Positions 40,787 through 51,250 of a stretch of 64,000 nt of DNA are shown piece by piece. Under the pieces are notes generated by a model. It did not search any database. It worked only from the letters and a program-made list of their open reading frames with translations, and was not told the origin of the DNA. Within the stretch, counting starts at the first letter, position 1; the number at the start of each line of letters is the position of its first letter. The position numbers and the translations under genes were made by a program. This stretch comes from Clitopilus passeckerianus (taxonomy: Eukaryota; Basidiomycota; Agaricomycetes; Agaricales; Entolomataceae), in NCBI GenBank assembly GCA_944990035.1, contig CALYLX010000127.1, positions 1,215,573-1,279,572 on the forward strand, given 5' to 3'.

Positions 40787-42906
40787 GGGTTTCGAGGCTA
40801 GTGTTCTACCAGAACGCACTCCTACTCACTTCCCACATGCTGGCAGCCTTAGGCCGTCGGTCATTGATCTATTCTTCCTCCTTGTAGGTCGCACTGCGGG
40901 GACTTCAGATAGTGTGGTCACAGAGTGGAAAGGACCCTCTGACCACGCTCCCTTGACTGTCACGCTCCGTATCCAGCCTGTGCAGCTGGCTGCTGAGCGC
41001 ATCACTCTGCCCAAGGGCAGTGAGCAAGAGGAAGAGTTCCTGAAGGAACTGTCCTCTTCTTTGCGAGCATTGGACACATCCACTCTCACAACAGCAGACG
41101 CAATCGAATGCTGCACTGGCGCCATTGCAACTGCTATTAAGCAGTCTTGGGATAACAACTCAAAGACTGCTCGCATCTCCACCAAGTCAAAGTCCTGGTG
41201 GAATCCTGAGTGCTTTGAGGCTGTCAGAGTGTATCGCGCTTCCAGGGCGGTCGCTGATTACAAGGCGTTTCGCAGGACCACTAAGGTGGCCAAGCGCAAG
41301 TTCTTTGATAGTAGGATCCAGACAATTGCTACTACCAACAAGCGTCCATGGGATCTTATGCGCTGGGCCAAACAGCGCGAGCTCCCTACACATGAAGCAA
41401 TTACTCTGGTAGGGTTACACTTGACACCATCATTGCAGCATCTAAGGATGCCCTTGATTCTCGTTGCATCCACTTGGATGTAATTCGCGCCGACGCAGAT
41501 CTGTCTGACACTACAGTGTTGGTGGCAGCTGATGCGTCTGTTCCCAAAAGCAGGAAGCACCAGGCGGTTGCTGCCTGCTCCCTCCTTCACGGTGCCTTTG
41601 GGCCAGAAGAATACACTATGGCATCAGGCAGAGTCCTCTCTGATGATGCCGAACTCGCAGCCATTGACTTGTCTATAAGCAAGGCTGTTTGGCGCAACAA
41701 CTGTGTCAAAATAGTTGTGCTCTCAGACTCGACTCAAGCCATACGCTTGGCTTTGGACCCGTCTCTCCATTCTGGGCAAGGACACTCACTGTCCATTTGC
41801 TCCAAACTACGTGCTTGGTTCTCGGGCGACGCTGACAGGCGCGTCCACTTTGTTCATGTCCCTTCAAAACTCAACTGGGACATCCACCACCGTGCTCACT
41901 TGGCGGCCACTGGCTTGCGGGTGGGTGCTGGCAACCCACCCGGGACATCCCTTGGGTATGCCCGGAAACGCGCCGTGGATAGAATGCTGCATGAGTGGAC
42001 TTGTCTACTGCAGCAGCCTTCTTTCTCTGGCAACAACTTCTTGCGCCTCACACACAAAGGTGCCTCCCTAAGGCCCACACACATCAAAGGTGGACCTTGG
42101 TTACGTCGCGTTGGTTCCTCCAATGCGCATAACGCGCGCCTTACACGCGCAGTTCTTGGTCATGCACCCATAGGGGAATTCCGCGCACGCTTCAACCTGG
42201 GTGGGGAGACAGCGTGTGCATGCAACTGGCGCATACTGGAAACGATGGGTCACATCCTTCACCAGTGTGTGCACTTCCAACGACGGCCCAACCAGCGCTT
42301 GCGCCGGGAGCTGTCATCCTTCTTGTTCTTCCTCGAGAACAACCCTGCCACTTTTGCGTTTCCTTCGCAACAGCCTCCACCGCCGTTTCCCAAAGCCAGG
42401 AAGACGCGGCGACGTGGGCCACCTGATAAGGCCCCCACACGCCTCCGCGATGCCCTCCCCGCTGTGGGGGGCCACCGCCAACAAATGCCTGTAACAGGCT
42501 CCACTGCACCTCCGCGCCCAGACGACCTTGTCTGGGTTCCGGGTGCACACCAATTTGTTCGCAGAGAACAGGCCGAAGCATCTGGCATGGTTTTCCATGC
42601 ATAGGCGTCAGTGCTCCATCCTTCATATAGCGGCGAGCCTGGCCTTCAGGGTTCCCGCTGCTTCTGCGGGGTGTTGCGCGCTACCATACTCGTTGAGAGA
42701 TTTATCCTCGGGGGCCACCCTAGCTTGCTCTTTGGTGCACCTCGTATTCAGTGTAGTTCACTCGATGAACACGGTTCTTTACTTACGTTAGTATATAATG
42801 CATGTATTTAGGTACTTGCGACCGGACTGCGATTGGGCGCCGGAATATAAATTGTCAGACGCCCCCTCTGGGGGCGTAGGGCTTTGATCAAAAAAAAAAA
42901 AAAAAA
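40787..42906 (+). mobile_element. LINE family 1 copy with the whole RT deleted
   Basis: Plus-strand order: endonuclease C-terminal half (GFEASVLPERTPTHFPHAGS; SDHAPLTV with catalytic His; SKSWWNPECFEAVRVYRASR) to THEAIT at 41402. It then jumps at ACTCTGGTAGGG directly to RNase H (frame from 41474: VIRADADLSDTTVLVAADAS; LSDSTQAIRLALDPSLHSG), the zinc motif ETACACNWRILETMGHILHQC, stop at 42604, 3' UTR with stem-loop (42861-42880) and poly(A) at 42890-42906. The RT core (about 2.4 kb) is missing. The tail abuts a minus-strand endonuclease sequence, its target. Near identical to 53612-56372 in the shared part, so recent. Confidence 0.85.
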
Positions 42907-43254
42907 GAACAGTTCGTTCAGGAACTCTTCCTCTTGCTCACCGCCTTTTGGCAGAGTAATGCGCTCAGCAGCCAGCTGCACAGGCTGGATACGGAGCGTG
43001 ACAGTCAAGGGAGCGTGGTCAGAGGGTCCTCTCCACTCTGTCACCACGCTGTGTGCAGTCCCTGCAGTGTGACCCACAGGGAGAAAGAATAGATCAATGA
43101 CTGACGGCCTAAGGCTGCCAGCATGTGGGAAGTGAGTAGGAGTGCGTTCTGGTAGAACACTAACCTCCAAACCCAGGTCGAGCGCAACATCACACAGTTC
43201 AGTTGCAACATGATTTGTAGAGTCATAGTCCGGATCCCAGACTGACGACTTGCA
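42907..43254 (-). pseudogene. LINE family 1 endonuclease domain, part 1 of a copy split by the Helitron
   Basis: Minus-strand reading: SSVWDPDYDSTNHVATELCD, LDLGLEVSVLPERTPTHFPH, SVIDLFFLPVG, SDHAPLTV. It begins exactly where the copy at 50576-51250 stops: the two join to restore the GDFN-CKSS segment of the endonuclease once the Helitron-like element is removed. On the left it is interrupted by the poly(A) of the plus-strand copy. Confidence 0.9.
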
Positions 43255-44103
43255 ATTCACTATGGACGTAAAGAGTCATGAAATCCCTACCCCTACGGGT
43301 ACGAATCAATGTTTTCATCCAAAAAAGGCAAGATTCAAAGGGTGGCTGAAATGGGGCATGGTTTTCAGCCGTTTAAGTATCAGCCCCAAAAGGCCTAAAA
43401 TTCGATGGGTATTTTTTCATCTCATTGATTTCCACATTAGGAGTGCTGAAAACTTGGAGTGGGTATTTCAGGCCCAAATAAGGGGTGAATTTATGTACGG
43501 ATCACCGGGGATGTAATTTCATCCCTAATCTTTCGTCCAAAGAACGGCTGATTTTGGTACGAATTAACAAGCCTAATAAACTACAGCCTATCTAAGTAGC
43601 CTTCGTGTGGATGCCCCTCCTCGGCACTTTTACTACGTACAGGCAAGAGGAGAGCATGTAGATGAACAAGTTTGCGTTCAAGGAAATCGCGAGTCCTACT
43701 TTAACTTAGCCGAAAATTATTATATCAGCAGCTGCTGCAAGTGTTGTAGGAAATCTAGATGCTGTTCATTATCTCTATCTCCGGGACCTGTAGACCTTGC
43801 AAGAAGTCTCGTCACAACCGCCGACAGCGCTCCTGATACAACAACTTCCGGGAAAGGGGAGGGCTACAGAAAGGCGAACAGCAATGTCACCAAGGGTTAC
43901 AGGTAAGATCTACTCTAAGGTTCTCGAGCCCCTGCTACAGCTTTTATGTAGAACCAAGTCAGTGAATCTGTTCCTACACTCCATCCCAATGTGCCGCCGG
44001 TGTCCATGCCTGACTCTGTGTGTATATATGTAGTACAAGACATGCGGCTACGCCGTCACCTCTGTAATACATTCACAATTTTCTCAGGTATTCGATTTTC
44101 GAG

Positions 44104-47100
44104 TTACAATAGTAGGTCCCTGTATACTACATTAGATACTTCGGACGTATCTTCGTTATCATATGATATGCCTGGGCGGTCAGGGAGCAATGTACGGGAG
44201 TTTTCTCGATGACGTACTCTGGACAATGCTGTATATAATTGACCATGGGAGAAAACTGCAGTGCGAAGATCAATAACGGTGCGGTCTAATGTCAAACCAA
44301 CGCAACCGTGATAAGTTGTTGCATAGGCAAGTCGGAGTGGAAACTGAATACGTATTACCGTCCAACTGGTCCACTGTGGAGTGAATTCAAATCTGATGCG
44401 GGGAATGGCGACAGACTCTCCCAGTTGGCTCGTGTTATTGTTGATAATCCGAATGCAAACAACCCGGCGGCTGAGGCTTTCAATAATGACACGGGCATTC
44501 TTGACCAAACCCTTTCGGACATTCATGTTGCGCATAATGACGCAGATAGCCCCTACTTTGAGTGTTAACCGATGAGGAGGAACTCCATTGGAAGTGAGTT
44601 GGGAGAGCATTTCGGCTGAAACTTCGTCAGCACCGGTGGGCTCAAGAAGCGTAGACTCTTTTTCCTTGATGGAATTTGTTGATAGGTACGTCACTAAATA
44701 GATGTTAGCCACCATTCTCTCGTAGCATCAGCAATAATTGTGGTTCATCTTACTTTTATTCCCTGGCAATTTCTTCAGGATCTTTTCATTGAATTCGTCG
44801 ACATAGCGGTTCTTCGGGGTGAGTAAGGCTCGAGAGAGGCAGAGCGGAGGATCATTGAGGATTTCAGAGGGAAACAGAAAGGCGATTGCATCATTAATAG
44901 ATGTCAAGCGACCAAGGATACTCAAGTCTGCTTGTGTATGATGGTAGTCTTCCCCGATGGCGTCAACTGAATTTGTATATTCAGGATCGGCCGCAGAACG
45001 ATGGGGGTGGTGAAGTGATGAGGTAGCGAATGACGGCCAGAGATGGGATGATTTAATTGATGCAAGTAATGCTGGTGTTGGTCCTTGGCCTCGGACAACA
45101 GGTGCTACCTGTCGGAAATCACCCAAACCGATGAACGGAATCCCTCCGAATGGTTTTGACGACCCAGTGATAGCCTGGCAGATCTCGTCTGTACACTCAA
45201 CAGCAGATTTATTAGCACTGGCCAATTCTTCCCACAGAATCATGCTGGCGGCATTGATAAGGTCTGCTCGATAGGTGTGGGGCTTGATTAGCGATACAAT
45301 GTTTGCATTCTCCTGTTCTATTGGGTTAAAGGCTTGACATTACTCAATCAGAAAATCTTCCCAACCTCGTTAACTGGTATCCTGAATAGGTTGTGCGCAG
45401 TTCTGCCGCGTTCGTGTAATGATGCTGCCAGGGCACTTGTTCCAACGGCTAACACAATCTTGCTTTCGCTTCGTAATTTGCAGCAGAGAGCATCCGCAAG
45501 AAAAGTTTTGCCACGGCCAGGTCTACCTTCAATGAAAAAGGCATTGGAGGTGGTTCGAGAGGCTGTTTTTGCTTGGTTATAGAGCGCGTAGTAGAGTTCT
45601 TGTTGCTCTGTGTTCATGGATGAAATCATATTTTCAGCACGTTCCAGAAGTTCGGGTCGTCGGCCGTCAAAGGCTTCTTTCTCGGTGAGCACTTCAGGTG
45701 ACCGTTCACTTGGTTCTGGAAGTCCAAAATCAGTTAGCACGCGACCGCTGTCCTCGATAGCGTGTTCAATATCAATGAGTGCTCGATCATCAGCACACTC
45801 TTGAGAGGATGATCGAGCAAGGTAATCAAGGGACAAATGTTCATGAAATTGTTCCCAGAGCGGATGGGCAGCATAGCCTTCGAGGATGATGCGTGAAAAG
45901 AGGAAACGGAGTTGCGAAGGAGGCATGCACATGGTAACAGCCTCCTCGAGAGCAAAACGCCCTTCATCCATCGTAGAGAACAAACCAAGTTGGACTGCAG
46001 CATCCTGGAAGGATGGATAGACTTGACCGTCAATGGTTCGTATTTCTTTGAAGGATCTGGTTGGTCGATCCATGAGAAGACATCGAAGATAGAAGAGTTC
46101 TCCGGCTGAGGGGTTGACGTAGTCTATTCGACCAACAACTGGCCTGTTGCTACGGCGAAGTCTGATTTTCTGTCGTGAGGCACCTGATATTGGTTCTTCA
46201 AGGTATTCGTCATTGGCGAGGTGATCGCGGCCATGGTAGGGGTATACGCAGACTTTCTGGTAATACTCCAAAAATAACATGTCATTGAAGATGGGGTCGT
46301 GTGGACGGTGGAAATAACGAATGAGTTTGGAAGCAGATGAGCCATCTTTCCCAAACTGAGCAAGATTAGCTCCAGGTAGGTGAACATAGGCGCTTAACAG
46401 CAGGGGATTTCGTTGTTGTGTTGTAGCCAAAGATTCTGAAAACACCTTCGGGAGCTGATGCATATCGGCCTTCTGAACGATCTCGTGCTTCATCCACATT
46501 TGGTCGCTGGTCTTCACTGGATTCGATCGAGAACTGAGCATGATCAGGACCTTTGAATAGGTACTTGTAGAGATACATGAACACAGTAACTGTGAAGGAG
46601 ACGTCGACGAAGATATGGCAGTCGAGTTCTTGGATGAGTTCGGGGATATGCGACGCAATCCAGCACTCTTCTTCTGTCAGGCACTTGAAATGCACCCTTC
46701 CTTCATCGTCAACCCAAGTAGATGGTGTAATTGGATGAGGAAAGCCATATATACAGCGGTTTCCACGGTTGCAGCGACTATTCTCCCTCGTCAAATGATC
46801 CATCCCATGAGTCATATACTTCTTAACTTTGTTTCGCAGGGTTGGGTTGTCTTTCGGAAGCTCTTGAGTGATTATCGTGTCAATTTTTGCAATAGGTACG
46901 TCGTTCTCCATCTGGGTTGCTGTTCAGTACTTTAAATCTGGTTAAGTTGGAAACGGCGTACATACCTTCATAACAATGTGAGCGTGAGGAAGACCGCGTT
47001 TCTGGAACTCGATCACTTTGATGATGTAGAGGATGTTCCCAAACTTCGTTTCAAGCAACTTCATGAGGCGGGCACAGCGAAATTTGAATGCGCGAACCAC

Positions 47101-48426
47101 CACGGAGGGAATATCGTATGCTGACTGCCCTGGGGAAAGCCGGTTTGCAATTTCAGGCCAATCTGTGTTGCAAGTCATCGTGATGAAGAGCGAAGGCTGA
47201 CCGTATTCACGGGCAAGGGCGAGACAGTCTGCAGTTTCATTCGATGCCCACTTCTGGGAACCCACAAAACCGACAGGGAGGTGAATGTCAATGCCGTCCG
47301 ATGCGTCGTTGTCGTTGCCGTCATCATTTTCTGCTTGTTCGCGTCTACCTTGTCGAATATATTGCAGACGCTCTTCTTCCATCCGCGAGAACATGTCGAC
47401 AATGTATTCCGATCCTAGCCGACCAAACTTGAGGAAACGATCGTCTGTGAGCAACCGACTCTTGTACCACTCTCGCTGGGTGAGATCTGTGGCTCGGTGG
47501 AGGGATGAGCTGTTGTCATCCGCTACCATTCCCCATCCCAGTTGTCCATCAGGAAAGAAGATCGGGTACTGCATGGGTTCATAGTGTCTGCTATGAACTG
47601 GGATAAAGGTAGGGTCGGCATCCGATTGAAACCATATGAGGATTGATCAAGGGCGCATTAAGGTGCTGTTTTGAGCATGCATAATAGCTGTGAAGTCTCC
47701 TCCAGAGGAACCATCTGAGAGTTCGAGTACGGACTGATTTTCCTGTCCAGGAGCCCACATGCTGGGGAAGTTGTAGAGCTCGTGAACATATGGGTTTACT
47801 TCATCGAGGTCAGCTTTAACCATACGGATCCATTCAACGGGCACATTGTGAGAGATGCCTTCTTTTTCACGTTCCATTTCATCGTAGAGGAACCAATGAA
47901 GTGAGTGGTCAGGTGCGCTGATGTCGAAGATTCGGTGGTAGGTACGGCCAGTGATTGCTACACTGGACCTGCCTGTGTTGAAATGTTCAAATCCTTTCGA
48001 GACGCCAATGGCCGTAAAGCAGAATAGATTGTTGAGTTTTCGTGAAAGATTGGATGCATTGGGCTGGGCTGCAAGGCCAGTGATTCCTGGAGGGAGTGGT
48101 TGAAGTGGAGGTGCAATGCGAGTGCCGCCATTACAGCAGAAATTATTATCTTCAGCACTGAGAAGTAGGGCTCTGCAATGTGGACAGTTGCGGTTCCAGA
48201 GGGGCGGCTGCCACCTTGAGCGGGCCATCGCGGTGTGGAATGTTTCCCACCAAGGACGTTGACGATTCAGCTGGTCGTGATGATGTTGTCTGCGTCGTTC
48301 TTGAATAGTACGCTGCTCCTGTGTTTGCCTGTCTTGAGGGGATGGTAGAGGAATGGCAGTGGTAGTTGCAGCTTCAAGGCGGCGGCGACGACCACGTTCT
48401 CTTTCACGAGTACAGGATAAAGGCAT
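44104..48426 (-). pseudogene. Helitron Rep-helicase (HUH nuclease + PIF1 helicase)
   Basis: Rolling-circle transposase. Minus-strand order: N-terminal region with a CPHCRALL..CC zinc-like motif (48150), Helitron-like N domain (EPMQYPIFFPDGQLGWGM; LFITMTCNTDWPEI), HUH motif EFQKRGLPHAHIV (47000), YLYKYLFKGPDHAQF, HLPGANLAQFGKDG, then the PIF1-type helicase: Walker A FIEGRPGRGKTFL (45510), ILWEELASANKS (motif II region), GLGDFRQVAPVVRG (motif III) and C-terminal HGQLYTALSRVRHRENS. It reads through most of 4.3 kb, with one TGA at 47647-47649 where CGA would restore the frame, one shift near 46400-46550 and short introns (for example near 46960). Almost complete; probably recently inactivated or intron-corrected. 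Confidence 0.88.
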
Positions 48427-48492
48427 ATGGATTTCAGGTAGGGGAATGGTACATTATACTGACTGGGTTATTACTCGAGCACAAAATTGGTT

Positions 48493-49613
48493 CTACTTCT
48501 TTCCCGCTGCCGCCCTCCGCTTCTTCGCAGGTGGTTCCGTCTTTTCCTCCACTTCGTTGCCAGGGTTAGTAGCTGGTTGCTCCAAAGATTCATTCTCCTA
48601 AGTTGGACCAAGAAGCGAATTAGTGGTGTTATTGACCCTGGTGATAACATGGTGCTTACAGAATCAATGGTTTCAGGTTCAGCGGGCCTCTTGCCTTTAC
48701 CCTTGGGCGTGCTCTTCAGTTTGGGTGCAGACTTGGATGAAGAAGCCGAAGCCGAGGCAGGAGGTTTAGATGGTGATGCGGGAGGGGATGAGTTACCCCA
48801 AGCCTTTGAACGTTTACCTACGCAAGATGAGAAGAGTGTTATACTATCATTGAAGAAGAACATACCTTTGCGAGGTGAAGTGCTGGATGTACCTTCACCG
48901 GAGATAAAGCCAATGTCGAAAAACTCAACTGGGATCCGCTTGCCGATGCTGTCGTCACCACCAGTGGCTTCACCTGTGATAGTGCCAGTGACCGCGCAGT
49001 GGGAGTTGGCGTGAACGTTAAGTTTGTCGAAGCGAGTGTTTCCGGTTTGGCCCTGAACATCAAATGACGCCAAGCGGATGTCCCCAAGGGTGTATTGCAT
49101 GACATCGAAATTGAAGTGGATTTTGTCGAATTTCTCTCCAGCCTAAAGAGAGATTATTAGAGCAAGATTAAGGGAAGTGGGTGACGACTTACTGCGCCGG
49201 CGATGACGATAGTGGGAGGGATGGGAATCTTCGATTCAACAGGGTACATCTGTATAAAAGAATATATGAGTTATTGTTTTTATTAGGGAAGGCGAATAGT
49301 ACCGTACCGTTTGGGCTTCGATCAGCATATCATAATGTTCAGTCGAGTAGCCAGCGCCGACATCGAAGTCGAGTGGGATGGAAGCTATCTTCCCGCTAAT
49401 GAAGTAAGCGCAGTCGTCGGGGAAAGGATCTGTGCGATTCATCGGAAGGAAGTGATGCATAAGGGCGACTGCAGCCTGAGCATCACCTTTTTCGTCCATT
49501 CCAAGGAATAGCTCGGCGTCATACGCATAAGTCCGAGATTTCTTGTTTTGAGTTGCTGAACGACGATCGGTGCAGAAGACAATGCCGACAATAGTAGCGG
49601 ACCCGTTAGTCAT
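48493..49613 (-). CDS. Helitron accessory protein of unknown function, possible OB-fold
   Basis: Intron-containing minus-strand gene upstream of the Rep-helicase, same strand, inside the element. Exon 1 starts MTNGSATIVGIVFCTDRR and includes DDCAYFISGKIASIPLDFDV. Exon 2 is a short MYPVESKIPIPPTIVIAGA. Exon 3 has YTLGDIRLASFDVQGQTGN, ANSHCAVTGTITGEA and RIPVEFFDIGFISGEG. Then come a Ser/Pro/Lys linker (SPSKPPASASASSSKSAPKL) and a last exon ENESLEQPATNPGNEVEEKT ending in a basic PAKKRRAAAGKK tail. The frame is intact with GT..AG introns. Two beta-rich segments of the form xVxGxIxG resemble OB-folds, so single-strand DNA binding analogous to the RPA-like genes of plant Helitrons is a guess. The basic tail looks like a nuclear localisation signal. 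I do not recognise the family. Confidence 0.7.
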
Positions 49614-50575
49614 GATGGTTTGTCAATGGTGTAGGAGTGTGGAATGCTGGTGGTGTAATCACAGTAAGAATCTACGGCTTTAAATACGTGAAATTTGATA
49701 TTACAGAATTTTACGTACCGAAATGTTGGAGATTTTGGCTATGTGGTCCGAATAGCTTTCATTTGTTGGGGAAATATGACGCATGATGACGACGTGGAAG
49801 AAATTTTACATCCCAACGTCCTTCAGGATTCACTATAAGGGTCGACGGATGAGTTCAAAGAATCGTTGACGCCGTCGGCTTGGAGCACTTACGAAAGGTC
49901 ACCACCGAGTGTGTCTTCTAGTGCGGTTTCCGCCATCATTTAGGCTGCGCTTGTGAGGCTAACGGGCCAGCCTAGCGTCGGTGTTTGTGGTAGGGTGGTC
50001 CAGAGCCGGAGTGGGGTGAGGGTTTAGGTCGAAGCTGGAGAGAGCTGTGGAGGCGTTGAAAGATTGATTTGGTGAAACTTTCCACGGTCACGTGGGTGGA
50101 CGGACTTGATCGAAGTAATGAGGTCGGGTGTATGCTTATATTATTCAGATATCAAGTGGATATGATATTTAGTATCAATAAAATTAGTGATTCCTGCTAA
50201 TACAAATAATATATGGAAAGAGCAACAACCTGCTGAATTGAATGCTCCTATGTAGCGGAAAAAACCAGACAGTTAATGCCATGTAAAACCATACTATTGG
50301 GGTGTGAAATTCCGCTGATAGCAAAAATAAGAGGGGTACGAATTTTAAAATTTTTGCAGGTTTAGTCACAGAAGAATAAAGCCAAAATGTGGCTGGATTT
50401 CACCCTTTTTTGACCAGAACAGACAATTTAATGATGTATTTTCGGATCCTTATGGTACGAAAAAACCGAACCCCGAATAATCACACCGTTTAAGGTTGCA
50501 AAATTAGTCATTATAATGCTACATTACAGCTGAATTAGGGGATGAATTTCCTAACCCGCAAGCGCTACAGTGATT

Positions 50576-51250
50576 GAAGTCCCCTGCCATGCAAAGCATG
50601 CTTGGGAGACGAGGAGCATTGCCACACAGCCAACAAATGGCAGTACCATCCCCTGGGCTGGAGTAGACATTAGCGAAGTGTACCTGGGTGGCTGCGCTCC
50701 CATACAGTGTTGTGACCACCACATCATTGTGGTTGGCGAGGTCAGTGCGAAATGCAAGACGCCTGTGCACAAACGTCATAATGTGTGGGCGGTCAGTATC
50801 AGAGACTGGATGTCTAAACATGACAAGCCAGTCAGGATGAGTAGGTGCACCAATCACTGCCTCTCCCTCAGGATTGGTAGTGGATACAGTGCGTCGAATG
50901 AGCCGCCATGGTGGCTCTTGAAGCAGAATCACATCAAAGTCATTCTTACGTTCCTCTAGTAGCGCAGCAACCAGATCATAGTTTCTATTCACATTCTGTG
51001 GAAAGAAGCAGAGAGTATTTATGTAATGGCCTTGAGGGAGGTGCCAGACCTGGTGTCCCAAAAGTCGAAGAACACGACGCACATATCATGCGTGCGTGAG
51101 TTACGGTGCACACGAGGCATTCCAGCAAGCTGGAGCGCACTAGTAGCAGGGTCTTGACGCAGCAGTGCTAGAACCACATCAGCAGTGATAGGAGTGCTGC
51201 CCACCGCACCAAAGGTGAAGTAGGGCACTCCTGTGATGCGCGCATAAGCA
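50576..51250 (-). pseudogene. LINE family 1 ORF1 end and endonuclease start, part 2 of the split copy
   Basis: Minus-strand reading from 51250: MPYFTFGAVGSTPITADVVL, MCVVFFDFWDTRSGTSLKAI, then an internal deletion that removes the zinc knuckles and joins to NVNRNYDLVAALLEERKNDF, LLQEPPWRLIRRTVSTTNPE and CMAGDFN at 50576, where the Helitron begins. The endonuclease continues at 43254. Confidence 0.85.

Larger units (their letters stand above)
43258..50572 (-). mobile_element. Helitron-like element, 7.3 kb, CACT..AGTG ends, ATT on both sides
   Basis: Comparison with intact LINE copies (61600-61650) shows that this block is inserted into one LINE endonuclease sequence. Flanks are ATT at 43255-43257 and 50573-50575. 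Ends read CACTATGG on the left and, inverted, CACTGTAG on the right. Subterminal ATGAAATCCCTACCCC (left) and ATGAATTTCCTAACCC (right) are similar in direct orientation. On the minus strand it carries an accessory gene (49613-48493) then a Rep-helicase (48426-44104). Non-coding ends are about 0.85 kb and 0.96 kb. Canonical TC..CTRR ends are not evident, so it fits a non-canonical Helitron (Helitron2/Helentron-like) better. Exact end bases are uncertain by the 3-bp repeat. Confidence 0.85.

Noticed and set aside
39185..42906. Explanation of head-to-head LINE pairs as simple 5' inversion by twin priming of a single RNA
   Set aside because: Both halves contain the RNase H region, so they cannot be two parts of one RNA; at least two copies are needed.
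43300..43320. GGGTACGAATC-like string considered as a tRNA T-arm
   Set aside because: No matching D-arm, anticodon arm or acceptor stem around it; lies in the non-coding end of the Helitron-like element.
43258..50572. Interpretation as a CACTA/EnSpm transposon because of CACT..AGTG ends and ATT repeats
   Set aside because: No CMC-type transposase is present; the encoded protein is a Helitron Rep-helicase. Kept only as an open point about the termini.
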